Origin: Gemmatimonadota bacterium
GTDB lineage: Bacteria; Gemmatimonadota; Gemmatimonadetes; Longimicrobiales; Gaopeijiaceae
DNA length: 64,000 bases
Reading direction: 5' to 3'
Assembly: GCA_028874995.1 (NCBI GenBank)
Contig: JAPPGM010000161.1
Location: forward strand, 1-64,000
Of the stretch, positions 7,731 through 17,086 are shown one piece after another. How positions within the stretch are numbered: the first letter of the stretch is position 1; each line of letters begins with the position of its first letter. The notes under the pieces are model-generated. The model saw only the letters and a program-made list of their open reading frames with translations. It did not search any database and was not told the origin of the DNA. A program made the position numbers and the translations under genes.

Positions 7731-10241
7731 ATGTTCCCCGGAGCCATCACCCGTCCCCGCGCTCGCATCGCGGCCATCGCCGCAACGTCTGCTTTCGCGA
7801 TCCTCGCGCTCGCCAGTGTCGTCGCCCCCCGGCTCGCCGCCCAGTCCGGCGCCTTCGGCCACCAGGTCCTGATCGACGACGACGAGATCCTCATTGCCGA
7901 ACCGACCACCAGCTTTCGCCCTGGTGCGGTCTACATCTACACCCAGTCGGGCGGCGCCTGGCGCGAGTCCACCGTGTTGCACGCCCCCGACACGGAGCGC
8001 GCGGACGGCTTCGGCACCCTCCTCGCCAAGACCGGCAACACCCTCTTCGTCGGCCAGCGCGGCGGACCGATTCACGTCTTCGAGCGCGAGGACGGCGGCG
8101 CGTGGCAGGCCACGGGAACGATCGAGGGCGAAGAGATTGCGGGCGAGTCGCCGACGTGCCGCTTCGACGGGTACTGCGGAACCGACTTCGGACTCAGCCT
8201 GGCGGCCGGCGGCGATTGGCTGATGGTGGGTGTGCCGGGGGTGCCCGTAAGGCGCATCCCGAGACCACCGGATGCGGACTATGAGGAGGAAGCCGATCCT
8301 CGCGGTGTCGTCCATGCGTATCAGCGGGACGAAGGCGGCAACTGGATCGAGCGCGCCCGGTTGCAGCCCGGCGACAGCTCGGACGGCGACCTCTTCGGCG
8401 CGGCCATCCTCTTCACCTCCCATGGGGTGTTGATTGCGGCTCCGCGGTGGAGCACGGGAGACTCGGCGGGCGAACAAACCGGCCGGGTCTATCGGTTCAC
8501 CTTGGGTAGCGAAGGTTGGGAAGAGGCCGGAGCCCTCGAAACGGACGCGGGGGGCAACGCAAACTTCGGGTCTGCCCTCGCGACCTCGGGTGACAGGATT
8601 CTGGTGGGCGCCCCAGGCGCAAATGACAGCCGGGGCGCAATGTACATGTACAACTGGAACGCCGACCTCACCCAATGGGTTTCCGGCGGAGAGCGACTGA
8701 CTTTCGTTGGCGGAGAGAGCGGCGACCGCTTCGGCGCGGCCGTGGCCTTCGCCGGAAACGACGTATGGGTCGGCGCGCCCACCACGCGCGGCTACGAACT
8801 CGGCTCGGCCTTCGTGTACGAGGCGCGGTCGGACGGTTCGCTGCCCGCCCAGCCCCGCCGCATCCAGCTCCCGATGGAGGAGACGGTCGAGAGCGACAAC
8901 TTCGGCGGCCTGATCGTCGCGGACGCCGGGGTCGTGGCCGTCGGGGCGCCCGGCATGCACCACGAGGCCGGCTCGGTCCACCTCTTCGAACGTGAGGGCG
9001 ATGGCGGTTGGGGAGACGGCGAGATGCTCGTGAGCGCGCCCGACATGCTCGCGGCGGTCGTGGGCGAGGAGCACCGCTGCCCCCAGGAGGGCCGCGTAGG
9101 CCTCTTCGACTGCGACGAGATCGAACTCCTCGCGTACATCCCTCCCTCGCTCCTGCGGGCCGGTGACCGCGCTCGCGGCGTGCGCGCCAACGACAACTGG
9201 GGCTGGACCGACCCCGAAACGGGACGCGAGTATGCGCTCGTGGGACGCAACGACGGTACATCGTTCGTCGACATCACCGATCCCACCAACCCGGTGCTGG
9301 TGGGCGACCTGCCCAAGCCGTGGGGCACCCCGCCGTCGCAGCTCTGGCGGGACATCAAGACGCACAAGAATCACGCGTTCATCGTCGCGGACGGGGCGGG
9401 CGAGCACGGCATGCAGGTCTTCGACCTCACGCGCATGCGTGACATCTCCCCGGGCGAGATGCCCGTGCTCTTCGAGCCCGACGTGCACTACCGCCGCATC
9501 GGCAGTTCGCACAACATCGCGATCAACGAGGAGACCGGTATCGCCTACACCATCGGCGGCGGAGGCGCGGGCGACACCTGCGGCGGCGGCCTCCACATGA
9601 TCGACATCGACGATCCGAAGAACCCCGAGTTCATCGGTTGTGCCGCGGTTCAGGAACGCGGCATCCATGATACCCAGTGCGTCATCTACCGGGGCCCTGA
9701 TGAACGTTACCAGGGGCGGGAGATCTGCCTCAACTCGCGCGGCGGGACTTTCCAGATCGAGGACGTCACCGACAAGGACAACCCGGTCAACCTGGGCAGC
9801 GGCACCTCACCGAACCCGGCGTACATCCACCAGGGCTGGCTCACCGAAGACCACCGCTACTTCTACCAGGACGACGAGGCAGACGTGATCGCCGGCAACG
9901 CGGAGACCACCCGCACCCTCATCTGGGACGTCAGCGATCTTGAGGACCCCGTGCTGGTCAAGGAGTTCATGGGCTCGATGCCCGCGAGCGCGCACAACCT
10001 GTACATCAAAGGCGACCTGGTCTACCAGGCCAACTATCTCTACGGCCTGCACATCCTCGACATCTCCGACCCGGAGAACCCGCGCGAGGTCGGCGCCTTC
10101 GACACGGCGCCGTACGCCGAGGGGCCGGGATTCGGGGGCGCGTGGAGCAACTATCCGTACTTTGATAGCGGAACGATCATCGTGACGAGCATGCAGGAGG
10201 GGCTGTTCGTGCTGAGGAAAAGGGTGCGGCCGGTGAGTTGA
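7731..10241 (+). CDS. Choice-of-anchor B / LVIVD family surface protein
   Basis: An 836-residue exported protein. AGGAG precedes the ATG and a signal peptide ends near LAAQSG (about residue 37). Residues about 40-430 carry FG-GAP/integrin-alpha-like repeats (DNFGGLIVADAGVVAVGAPG and similar). The C-terminal half has the choice-of-anchor B module with LVIVD-type repeats such as FVDITDPTNPVLVGDL, IDIDDPKNPEFIGC and LDISDPENPREVG. Both modules form beta-propellers and are found on cell-surface or secreted proteins. No catalytic residues are recognised. The gene is divergent from the AbiEii-like cassette, and a propeller lipoprotein gene follows 9 bases after its stop, so the two are probably an operon. 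Confidence 0.85.
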   Translation: MFPGAITRPRARIAAIAATSAFAILALASVVAPRLAAQSGAFGHQVLIDDDEILIAEPTTSFRPGAVYIYTQSGGAWRESTVLHAPDTERADGFGTLLAKTGNTLFVGQRGGPIHVFEREDGGAWQATGTIEGEEIAGESPTCRFDGYCGTDFGLSLAAGGDWLMVGVPGVPVRRIPRPPDADYEEEADPRGVVHAYQRDEGGNWIERARLQPGDSSDGDLFGAAILFTSHGVLIAAPRWSTGDSAGEQTGRVYRFTLGSEGWEEAGALETDAGGNANFGSALATSGDRILVGAPGANDSRGAMYMYNWNADLTQWVSGGERLTFVGGESGDRFGAAVAFAGNDVWVGAPTTRGYELGSAFVYEARSDGSLPAQPRRIQLPMEETVESDNFGGLIVADAGVVAVGAPGMHHEAGSVHLFEREGDGGWGDGEMLVSAPDMLAAVVGEEHRCPQEGRVGLFDCDEIELLAYIPPSLLRAGDRARGVRANDNWGWTDPETGREYALVGRNDGTSFVDITDPTNPVLVGDLPKPWGTPPSQLWRDIKTHKNHAFIVADGAGEHGMQVFDLTRMRDISPGEMPVLFEPDVHYRRIGSSHNIAINEETGIAYTIGGGGAGDTCGGGLHMIDIDDPKNPEFIGCAAVQERGIHDTQCVIYRGPDERYQGREICLNSRGGTFQIEDVTDKDNPVNLGSGTSPNPAYIHQGWLTEDHRYFYQDDEADVIAGNAETTRTLIWDVSDLEDPVLVKEFMGSMPASAHNLYIKGDLVYQANYLYGLHILDISDPENPREVGAFDTAPYAEGPGFGGAWSNYPYFDSGTIIVTSMQEGLFVLRKRVRPVS

Positions 10242-10250
10242 CGGGGACCT

Positions 10251-11636
10251 ATGGACCACCGGCGGTGTCAAGCAACAGTGGAGCGTGGACCGGATCGCTT
10301 CATCGCGTGGTGCCTGATGCTGGCCGCTTGGGGCTGCTCCGAAGAGGTCGTGGAGTCAGCCCCGGCGTCCGGATTCAGCGTGACGGACAGCGCGGGTGTG
10401 CGGACGGTTGTGAACCGCAAGCCGCTGTGGGGCTCCGGAGAGGGGTGGCGGCTCACCTCGGAGCCGTTGTTGACCCTGGGGGCGGTGGACACCCCTCTTG
10501 TGCAGCAGTTCCATGAGATCAGAGGAGTGACCCGGCTGCGCGACAGCACCGTCGTCGTTCTCAACAGCAGCAGCGGAGAGCTACGCGCCTTCGACTACAC
10601 CGGCCGCCACATGTGGACCGCCGGTGGGCCCGGCGACGGTCCCGGCGAGATGCGGACGCAGCAGGATCAACGACCGCTTCTCCAGCGACACGTGGGCGAC
10701 ACGATCGAGGTCGACGTTGGGTGGGAACGAATACGCTTCGGCTCCGGCGGCGAGTTGGTCGATCACCGCCGGTTGGATTTCGCGCGGCTCCACCGGGAGC
10801 TGGGCCGCTACTACGTCGGTTCGTGCCCCCCCGAGGGACGATCCTACTTCGAGGAACTCATCGTGATCTGCGACGTCAGCGAGGGTCCGCCGCAGCCCGG
10901 TCGCCGCTGGGAGACCCATCACATGACTGTCATCCGGATTCCGTGGACGCTGGACCGGGTGGATACCGTCGGGACCTTTTTTCGGAATGAGCGATGGGAA
11001 GCAACCGTTCCTCTTCGCTTTTCTGCCGGGAGGCCTTCGCTATGGCCGGCCCCGTTGGGTCCCAGGGGCAGGCTCTGGATCGGCGGCCGCCAACACCCCA
11101 GGCTCCTGTACGCCCGTAACGACGCCTACCGCATCGAAATCTGGGACCTCCAGGACGCCACTCTCTCGATGGTGGTCGAGCGGCGAACCCCCCGAAGAGC
11201 TCGAACAGAGGCGGAGGTCTTCGTCGCGGTTTGGCAGGGGTTATTCCAACTCCGCAAACCCGACCGCTCCGAGCTGAGTCTGACGAACGGTCGGCAGCCG
11301 GTAGTCGATTCGCTATCCATTGCCGAGAGCTTCTTCCTGTACGACCAGGGATTCCTGTGGGTTCGCCGGTTACCGGTCGGTGATGACCAGGGGAGGCGTT
11401 GGGAGGTGCCGGCTCCTCCCGACTTCGAGGAGTCGTCCGGTTGGGTGGTGTGGCTTCCATCGGGCCTTCACGACGTCTTTCGGCCGGACGGAGTGTACCT
11501 CGGAACGGTGAAGCTGCCGCACGACCTCGACGTGATGGAGATCGGCCCGGACTATGTGCTCGGCGTCGCACGAGACGAGCTGGGCGTGGAGTACGTGCAA
11601 TTGTTCGGCTTGGAACGTGGTGGCCCGCCACCATGA
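10251..11636 (+). CDS. Six-bladed beta-propeller lipoprotein
   Basis: A 461-residue protein with a lipobox (MLAAWGC, Cys about residue 28), so probably a lipoprotein. It opens after the anchor with VTDSAGVRTVVN, a variant of the DSAGVRIVEN signature shared by three other propeller proteins here. The blade signature GGPGDGPGEM follows near residue 125. The remainder is beta-rich with WDLQD and similar blade edges. No enzymatic motif is seen. It lies 9 bases downstream of the choice-of-anchor B gene on the same strand. Function is unknown; peptide or glycan binding is a guess from the fold. Confidence 0.75.
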   Translation: MDHRRCQATVERGPDRFIAWCLMLAAWGCSEEVVESAPASGFSVTDSAGVRTVVNRKPLWGSGEGWRLTSEPLLTLGAVDTPLVQQFHEIRGVTRLRDSTVVVLNSSSGELRAFDYTGRHMWTAGGPGDGPGEMRTQQDQRPLLQRHVGDTIEVDVGWERIRFGSGGELVDHRRLDFARLHRELGRYYVGSCPPEGRSYFEELIVICDVSEGPPQPGRRWETHHMTVIRIPWTLDRVDTVGTFFRNERWEATVPLRFSAGRPSLWPAPLGPRGRLWIGGRQHPRLLYARNDAYRIEIWDLQDATLSMVVERRTPRRARTEAEVFVAVWQGLFQLRKPDRSELSLTNGRQPVVDSLSIAESFFLYDQGFLWVRRLPVGDDQGRRWEVPAPPDFEESSGWVVWLPSGLHDVFRPDGVYLGTVKLPHDLDVMEIGPDYVLGVARDELGVEYVQLFGLERGGPPP

Positions 11637-11692
11637 ATCGATGCCCTCCTGATTGTTACACGGGGCGTATGCCGAGCCGGTGGTCAACCGGG

Positions 11693-11737
11693 ATTTCCTG
11701 CCAGTCCCTCTTCAAGCAGGGTGCCGTGCCAGGAAAT
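11693..11737. repeat. Inverted repeat between convergent genes
   Basis: ATTTCCTG at 11693-11700 pairs with CAGGAAAT at 11730-11737 across a 29-base loop. It lies in the short space between the convergent propeller and aminotransferase-fold genes. There is no T tract, so a terminator role is only possible. Confidence 0.25.
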
Positions 11738-11753
11738 GTCGAGTGCCGTCCCC

Positions 11754-12878
11754 TCACACAGTTCCTTTCAACCCCCCCACAAGCTCGTCCACCTCTTCCC
11801 CCGTGTTGTAGAAATGCGGACTGACCCGCACCACCCCCGGCCGGCTGTCCACGATGATCCCCCGCTCGGCCAACGCGGCCACGGCCGCCCCAGGTTCCGG
11901 ATGCCGCACCAGCACGATCGCCGACCGCGTCTCCCGGCACCCGCTCACCCGTAACGAGAACCCCGCCCCCCCACACCCCTCCACCAGCCGCTCCGTCAAC
12001 TCGACATTGCGCGCCCGAACCACCTCCATCCCCACCTCATCCACCACCTCCTGTCCCCCCAGCGCGGTATGCACCGTACCCAGCGCCGGCGTACCCAGTT
12101 CAAACCGCCGCGCATCATCGTGATACCGAAACTCCCCCGCGTTGAAATCGAACTGGTCCCGCGTCGCGAACCAGCTGGTGATGCGCGGCTCCAGGTCCCC
12201 GATCAGCTCATCCCGAACGTACAGATACGCGAGCCCCGGCCCCCCGCACAGCCACTTGAGCGGCCCCGCCGTGTAGAAATCCACGCCGCTCCCGGGTAAA
12301 TCGACCGGCACCTGCCCCGCCCCCTGATACCCGTCGATCAGGCTGTACGCGCCCGCCCGCCGCGCGATCTCCGCGATCGCCGCCAGATCCTGAATCGCCC
12401 CGGTCGTGAAGAAGACATGGCTGGTCGCGATCGCGAGGGTCCGCTCGTCGACCGCGTCCGCGTACTGCTGCGGGTCGATGTGGATACCGTCATGGCTCTC
12501 CAATACGACCATCTCCGCGCCCGGGCGCACCTTCCAGTGGTAGAGAAGGGTGGGGAAGTCCAGCTCGGTCGTGACGATGCGATGGCGCTTCGTCCAGTCG
12601 AGACTCGACGAGACGGCAGCCAGGCAGGCCGAGGTGGAGGGCATGAGCGCGACCGTGCCTTCGGGTGCGCCGACCATCCTCTCGACCCGGCCGCGCAGCT
12701 CGGCGAGCAGTCCCCACCAGTGCTCGTACCAGGCCGAGGCGCCGAAATCGTGCCACTTGGCGACGAAGTCCGACAGACGGTCCTCGGCGCGGGTGGAGAG
12801 GGCGCCCAGCGAGCAGGAATTGAGGTAGTTGCGGCGCTGCAGGATGGGGAATTGGGCGCGGATCTCGTTGAGGTTCAT
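11754..12878 (-). CDS. Class-V aminotransferase-fold PLP enzyme
   Basis: A 374-residue cytosolic protein of the fold-type I, class V group (kynureninase / cysteine desulfurase / isopenicillin epimerase relatives). The cofactor-binding Asp lies in SLIDGYQGAGQVPVD (about residue 180), and the Schiff-base Lys lies in TAGPLKWLCGGPG (about 209). The C-terminal small domain ends GVVRVSPHFYNTGEEVDELV, typical of this group. No signal peptide is present. The closest activity is uncertain: kynureninase-like hydrolase and desulfurase-like roles both fit the fold, and no cysteine-bearing desulfurase loop stands out. The next gene on the same strand is a broken small secreted protein, with no evident functional link. 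Confidence 0.85.
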   Translation of the reverse strand: MNLNEIRAQFPILQRRNYLNSCSLGALSTRAEDRLSDFVAKWHDFGASAWYEHWWGLLAELRGRVERMVGAPEGTVALMPSTSACLAAVSSSLDWTKRHRIVTTELDFPTLLYHWKVRPGAEMVVLESHDGIHIDPQQYADAVDERTLAIATSHVFFTTGAIQDLAAIAEIARRAGAYSLIDGYQGAGQVPVDLPGSGVDFYTAGPLKWLCGGPGLAYLYVRDELIGDLEPRITSWFATRDQFDFNAGEFRYHDDARRFELGTPALGTVHTALGGQEVVDEVGMEVVRARNVELTERLVEGCGGAGFSLRVSGCRETRSAIVLVRHPEPGAAVAALAERGIIVDSRPGVVRVSPHFYNTGEEVDELVGGLKGTV

Positions 12879-12928
12879 GACTGGCGTCGCCGGGTGACGG
12901 GATTGCGAATGGGTCTTGGTTCTGGCCG

Positions 12929-13238
12929 TCAGGTCCAGTTGAAGCCACCGGTATGGCTAAGATAGACCTGTAGCTGGGGCCACGGTACAAGGAAACGCCA
13001 CTCGTGGGCAGGCCCCGTCCCATCCGTTGGGACCATGCGCCGGCCATAGCCGAGGTAGACGAATGGTCGGACGGGCAGAGGATACGGATCCCAGGTGGAT
13101 TCCCATGTGTGCGGCTGCGGTTGTGCCTCCTCCTACGGAAATCCCGAAGGAGTAGTACTGGGCGTTCGCGGCTTCGGAGGGATGAATGAAGGCGGCGCCT
13201 GCGAGCAGCGGTATCGCGAGGGTGGATCGGCGGTTCAT
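12929..13238 (-). pseudogene. Frameshifted small secreted protein
   Basis: An ATG at 13238 opens a signal peptide (MNRRSTLAIPLLAGAAFIHP, cleavage near ANAQ) followed by YYSFGISVGGGTTAAAHMG. At about 13102, after the ATGGGAATCC stretch, coding sense jumps one frame and continues as ESTWDPYPLPVRPFVYLGYG, then to a TGA at 12931-12929. The second half is rich in Tyr, Pro and aromatic residues. Total length is 310 bases, one more than a whole number of codons, so one extra base explains it. I do not recognise the family. It is either a recent pseudogene or an indel error. Confidence 0.55.
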
Positions 13239-13369
13239 GGGCGACTCTTTTCGACCTGTGCCAAGACCGGTTGCGGTCCAGTGACCACAGGTGCAACGTC
13301 AAGTGTGCTCTGCACTACGCTTGACCGATATTCCCGGTTTCCCCCGTTCCCCGGCGAAGGGGTCGCCTG

Positions 13370-14530
13370 ATGACGCGAAGGGATCAGCCGCGGGCGGCAC
13401 CCGCCGGCAAGGCCCGGGACAACCCGGTGGTGGACTCGGACCGCGTCCTCGCCGAAGCCCGCGCCCTCGGTTTCGAGATGGCCGGCGTGGTCACCCACGG
13501 CGACAGCGAGCACATGGCCCACTTTCGGCGCTGGATCGAGTCCGGCCTCCACGGCCACATGGACTACCTTTCCCGCCCCGATGCGGTAACGCGGCGCGCC
13601 GACCTCGACCGCACCCTTCCCGGCTTCCAATCCGCACTCGTCGTAGCCCACTCCTACGCCGACGACCAACCCACCACCCCACCCCCCCACCCCTCCCGCG
13701 CCATCATCGCCCGCTACGCCCGCGGCCGCGACTACCACCACGTCCTCAGCGACAGGCTCGAATCCCTCGCCCACCGCCTCGAAGTCCTCGCGGGACGCCC
13801 GTTCCGGCGCCGCATCTACGTCGACACGGGACCGCTCCTGGAGCGGGAACTCGCCGTCCGCGCCGGCCTGGGCTGGTTCGGCAAGAACACCATGCTCATC
13901 CACCCGCGCCGGGGGTCATATTTCTTTCTGGGCGTCCTGCTCACCGACTTGGAGCTGGAGCCGTCCACGCCCTTCACCGAGGACCACTGCGGCACCTGCC
14001 GGAAGTGCCTCGACGCCTGCCCCACCGGCGCCCTCCTCGGCTACGACGACAACGGCGCCCCCGTCATGGACGCCACCCGCTGTATCTCCTATCTGACCAT
14101 CGAGCTCAAGGGCCCAATCCCGGTCGAACTGCGGCCCGCGATCGGCAACCGGGTGTACGGCTGCGACATCTGCCAGGAGGTGTGTCCCTGGAACGAGCGG
14201 TTCTCCTCACCGGCCGCCGATCCCGCCTATTCACCCGGCTTCGACCTGGACAACCCCTCTCTCATCGACCTCGCCACGCGCCTGCTCGAGATGTCCGGCA
14301 AAGCGTTCCTGCGCCAGTACCACGATTCCCCGGTGTCGCGCGCGCGGCGCAACGGCCTGTTGCGGAACGTCTGCGTCGCGCTGGGCAACTGGGGTGCGGC
14401 CGAGGCGGTCCCGGTGCTGGAGCGGGCGGCCGGAGATCAGTCTGAATTGGTCCGGGAACACGCGCGTTGGGCATTGGAGCAGATCGGGGCAGAGGATGGG
14501 GGGCGGTGTACGGACGCTCTCTCCGATTGA
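13370..14530 (+). CDS. queG: Epoxyqueuosine reductase
   Basis: A 386-residue cytosolic enzyme that reduces epoxyqueuosine to queuosine at position 34 of tRNAs with GUN anticodons, using cobalamin and two 4Fe-4S clusters. The two ferredoxin-like motifs are present: CGTCRKCLDACP with Cys at about 207, 210, 213 and 217, and YGCDICQEVCPWN with Cys at about 265, 268 and 272; a further Cys at 238 (TRCISY) fits the usual ligand set. The conserved catalytic-domain stretch VDTGPLLERELAVRAGLGWF is intact. The C-terminus has a HEAT-like helical tail, as in other family members. The window's partial tRNA-Asn (GTT) belongs to the substrate class. A PIN toxin-antitoxin pair follows. Confidence 0.95.
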   Translation: MTRRDQPRAAPAGKARDNPVVDSDRVLAEARALGFEMAGVVTHGDSEHMAHFRRWIESGLHGHMDYLSRPDAVTRRADLDRTLPGFQSALVVAHSYADDQPTTPPPHPSRAIIARYARGRDYHHVLSDRLESLAHRLEVLAGRPFRRRIYVDTGPLLERELAVRAGLGWFGKNTMLIHPRRGSYFFLGVLLTDLELEPSTPFTEDHCGTCRKCLDACPTGALLGYDDNGAPVMDATRCISYLTIELKGPIPVELRPAIGNRVYGCDICQEVCPWNERFSSPAADPAYSPGFDLDNPSLIDLATRLLEMSGKAFLRQYHDSPVSRARRNGLLRNVCVALGNWGAAEAVPVLERAAGDQSELVREHARWALEQIGAEDGGRCTDALSD

Positions 14531-14562
14531 ATCTGTACAATTACTACGCTATCTTCCTGTAC

Positions 14563-14832
14563 ATGAACAAGGTCAACATCGCCGACGCCCGAGCCCACCT
14601 CTCCCGCTACCTGGCACGAGTCGAGGCAGGAGAGACGATCACACTCTGCCGCCGCAACGTTCCCGTCGCGGAAATCCGGCCGCTAACCTCCGAACCCGCC
14701 GAGCTGCGCCCCATCGGCATCGACCATGGCATGACCGTGCCGGACAGCTTCTTCGAGCCGCTTCCGGACGAGATCCAGCGCGCCCTCGGAGGCAGGCGTC
14801 CCGAACGGCGAGGCTCCCCGGGCGGCGAGTAG
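14563..14832 (+). CDS. Phd/YefM-type antitoxin
   Basis: An 89-residue protein from the ATG at 14563, read from MNKVNIADARAHLSRYLARV; the frame is open further upstream inside queG but that part is not Phd-like. The N-terminal half has the Phd/YefM pattern of a DNA-binding dimer (ARAHLSRYLARVEAGETI, RNVPVAEI). The C-terminal part should wrap the toxin. The stop TAG shares one base with the GTG of the PIN toxin, giving tight coupling. Such antitoxins repress their own promoter. Confidence 0.85.
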   Translation: MNKVNIADARAHLSRYLARVEAGETITLCRRNVPVAEIRPLTSEPAELRPIGIDHGMTVPDSFFEPLPDEIQRALGGRRPERRGSPGGE

Positions 14833-15218
14833 TGAAGCTCCTCGTCGATACCTGCACCTTCCTCTGGCTGGCGGCGGCGGACCCTCAGCTGACGCCCGCC
14901 GCCCTCTCCGCGTGCCGCAATCCCGAAAACACCGTCTACCTGAGTTCGCTTTCGGCGTGGGAGATCGCGGTCAAGCATCGCCTTGGCCGGTTGCCGCTGC
15001 CCGAGCCGCCGCGCAGGTACGTCACCAGCCGCCGCAAGTGGCTCGGCCTCGAACCACTGGCGTTTGACGAGCAGGCCGCGGCCCTCGACTCCCGCCTGCC
15101 GCCGCTCCACCACGACCCCTTCGACCGCGGCCTGGTGTCGCAGGCCATCCTTTACGGCATGAAGATCGTCACGCCCGACGAGGCCATCGCCCAGTACCCC
15201 GCACCCGTCATCTGGTAG
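14832..15218 (+). CDS. vapC: VapC-type PIN-domain ribonuclease toxin
   Basis: A 128-residue PIN-domain protein. The four acidic positions appear intact: D in LLVDTCTFLWL, E in AWEIAVKHRLG, D in HDPFDRGLVSQA and D in TPDEAIAQY. In the family these bind Mg or Mn and cleave RNA, often tRNA or rRNA. The start is GTG at 14832, overlapping the antitoxin stop by one base. The toxin stop is followed two bases later by the ATG of the amidohydrolase gene, so read-through into that gene is possible. Confidence 0.88.
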   Translation: MKLLVDTCTFLWLAAADPQLTPAALSACRNPENTVYLSSLSAWEIAVKHRLGRLPLPEPPRRYVTSRRKWLGLEPLAFDEQAAALDSRLPPLHHDPFDRGLVSQAILYGMKIVTPDEAIAQYPAPVIW

Positions 15219-15220
15219 CC

Positions 15221-17086
15221 ATGCACCGCTTCGACCCCACGATAGCCGCTCGCCCGCGCTCTGCTCCCTGCCGCGCCCCCGCCCTGCCGGCCCTCGCCGC
15301 TCCAGCCCTCACGCCTGCATCCCCCACCGCCCCCGTCCGGACCAGAGCGTTCCTTCTCGTTGCCACCCTCCTCACCCTCCTCACCACCCTCCTCGTCCCC
15401 CTCCCCGCCACCGCCCAGCACTTCGACCTCCTCATCCGCGGCGGCCAGGTCCTCGACGGCTCCGGCAGCCCCGCCTACACCGCCGACGTCGCCATCACCG
15501 ATGACGTAATCGTCACCATCGGCAAGCTCTCCGCCGCGACCGCCGACCGCATCATCGACGCGACGGGCAGGTACATCGTCCCCGGCTTCATCGACATGCA
15601 CTCCCACGCCGACCGCTCCTTCGCGTCGGACAACATCGAGGGGCGGCGCGCGCACAACCTGGTCATGCAGGGGATCACCACCTCGGTCTTCGGACCGGAC
15701 GGGCGCAACCCGGTGTGGCCGATCTCCGCCGAGATGGACGCGTACCGCACGCCGGGAGTCGCCACGAACGTGGTTCCCATGGTGGGTCACGGGACGGTGC
15801 GCGGCCGGGTCATGGGCGACGACTACGAGCGCGCCGCGACCGACGCCGAGATCGCCGAGATGGCGGCACTGGTGCGGGCGGGGATGGAGGACGGCGCCTG
15901 GGGACTCGGTGCCGGACCCGAATACCGGCCGGGACGCTTCAGCACGACCGAGGAGCTGATCGCGCTGGCAAGGGTCGTCGCGGACTATGACGGTTTCTAC
16001 TACGCGCACCAGCGCAGCCAGTCACCCCTCCCGCTCTGGCAGGTCCCGTCGATCGTGGACGGACAGCCGCTCACCGGAACCGACGGGATGCGCGAGACGA
16101 TCGAGATCGGGCGCGCGGCCGGGATCCGCGTGGTCGGCACACACATCAAGGCCAAGGGAACGGACACCTGGGGTCACTCGCAGACCGACATCCTCATGAT
16201 CGAGGCCGCGCGGCGCGAGGGCGTGGACGTGTACCTGGACCAGTACCCGTACGAGACCTTCGGCGGCGGTCCCGTCGACGTGATCCCAGACTGGGGGTAT
16301 GCGCCCCTCGGGACGGACCGGAGCGGCGGCCTCGACGCGCCGATCTGGCGGGACGCCGAGCTGATGCGAGACCCCAAAGGCAACCTGCGGGCCAACCTGG
16401 CCGACCCGGTGGCGGCCGCGGAGCTGGAGCGCGACACCGAGTACATCCTGCGGCTACAGGGCGGGGCGGATCGTCACATCGTCGTCGCCGCGCCCGATTT
16501 CCCGGAGACGGTGGGCCGCAACCTGGCCGAGATCGCCGCCGCCGCCGGCCGCACACCCTTCGAGCAACTCGTCCACTTCGCCCTCAACGCCACGGAGCTC
16601 CGCCCCGCCGGAGTCCGCTTCCGCCCCGTCGCCGGCCACCGCTTCGATGTCGAGAACTACATGCGCCAGGAATACACCGCCACCTCCACCGACGGCTTCG
16701 TGTCGCTCCGGACCCGGCCGGGCCAGCATCCGCGCTCCTACGGCGCCTTCGCGCGCAAGATCGCCCACTACGTCAAGGAACGCGGCGTCATCACGCTGCC
16801 CTTCGCGATCCGCTCCTCCACCGGTCTCCCCGCGCAGATCATCGGGCTGCGCGACCGCGGGTACGTGCGCGAGGGCTACAAGGCCGACCTGGTCGTCTTC
16901 GACTACGGGACCATCAGTTCGCCGGCCACCATCATGGAACCCGACCGTTACCCGACGGGTATCGACTACGTGCTGGTCAACGGCCGGTTAACGGTTGACG
17001 GCGGCAAGCCCACCGGAGCCCTGCCCGGTGCGGTCCTCGATCGACGAGCGAAGGACAAGACTGCAAGCGACGGAGTGAGCGAGTAA
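15221..17086 (+). CDS. Exported D-aminoacylase-like amidohydrolase
   Basis: A 621-residue protein with a long hydrophobic leader and predicted cleavage near ATAQH (about residue 66); a later start is possible. After it comes FDLLIRGGQVLDGSGSPAYT, typical of N-acyl-D-amino-acid deacylases. The metal-binding HSH is at 127-129, a second His lies in VGTHIKAKG (about 308), and the C-terminus has GYKADLVVFDYGTI. The classical metal Cys (family GNCG) is replaced by Asp (GPDG), as I recall for a sister subgroup. It probably deacylates D-amino-acid or related amides in the periplasm. The stop overlaps the start of the next gene (TAATG). Confidence 0.83.
   Translation: MHRFDPTIAARPRSAPCRAPALPALAAPALTPASPTAPVRTRAFLLVATLLTLLTTLLVPLPATAQHFDLLIRGGQVLDGSGSPAYTADVAITDDVIVTIGKLSAATADRIIDATGRYIVPGFIDMHSHADRSFASDNIEGRRAHNLVMQGITTSVFGPDGRNPVWPISAEMDAYRTPGVATNVVPMVGHGTVRGRVMGDDYERAATDAEIAEMAALVRAGMEDGAWGLGAGPEYRPGRFSTTEELIALARVVADYDGFYYAHQRSQSPLPLWQVPSIVDGQPLTGTDGMRETIEIGRAAGIRVVGTHIKAKGTDTWGHSQTDILMIEAARREGVDVYLDQYPYETFGGGPVDVIPDWGYAPLGTDRSGGLDAPIWRDAELMRDPKGNLRANLADPVAAAELERDTEYILRLQGGADRHIVVAAPDFPETVGRNLAEIAAAAGRTPFEQLVHFALNATELRPAGVRFRPVAGHRFDVENYMRQEYTATSTDGFVSLRTRPGQHPRSYGAFARKIAHYVKERGVITLPFAIRSSTGLPAQIIGLRDRGYVREGYKADLVVFDYGTISSPATIMEPDRYPTGIDYVLVNGRLTVDGGKPTGALPGAVLDRRAKDKTASDGVSE

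Noticed and set aside
7431..9668. Long minus-strand frame continuous with the AbiEii-like gene
   Set aside because: This part is antisense to the choice-of-anchor B gene, low in recognisable sequence, and an ATG with a coupled stop defines the real start at 7430.
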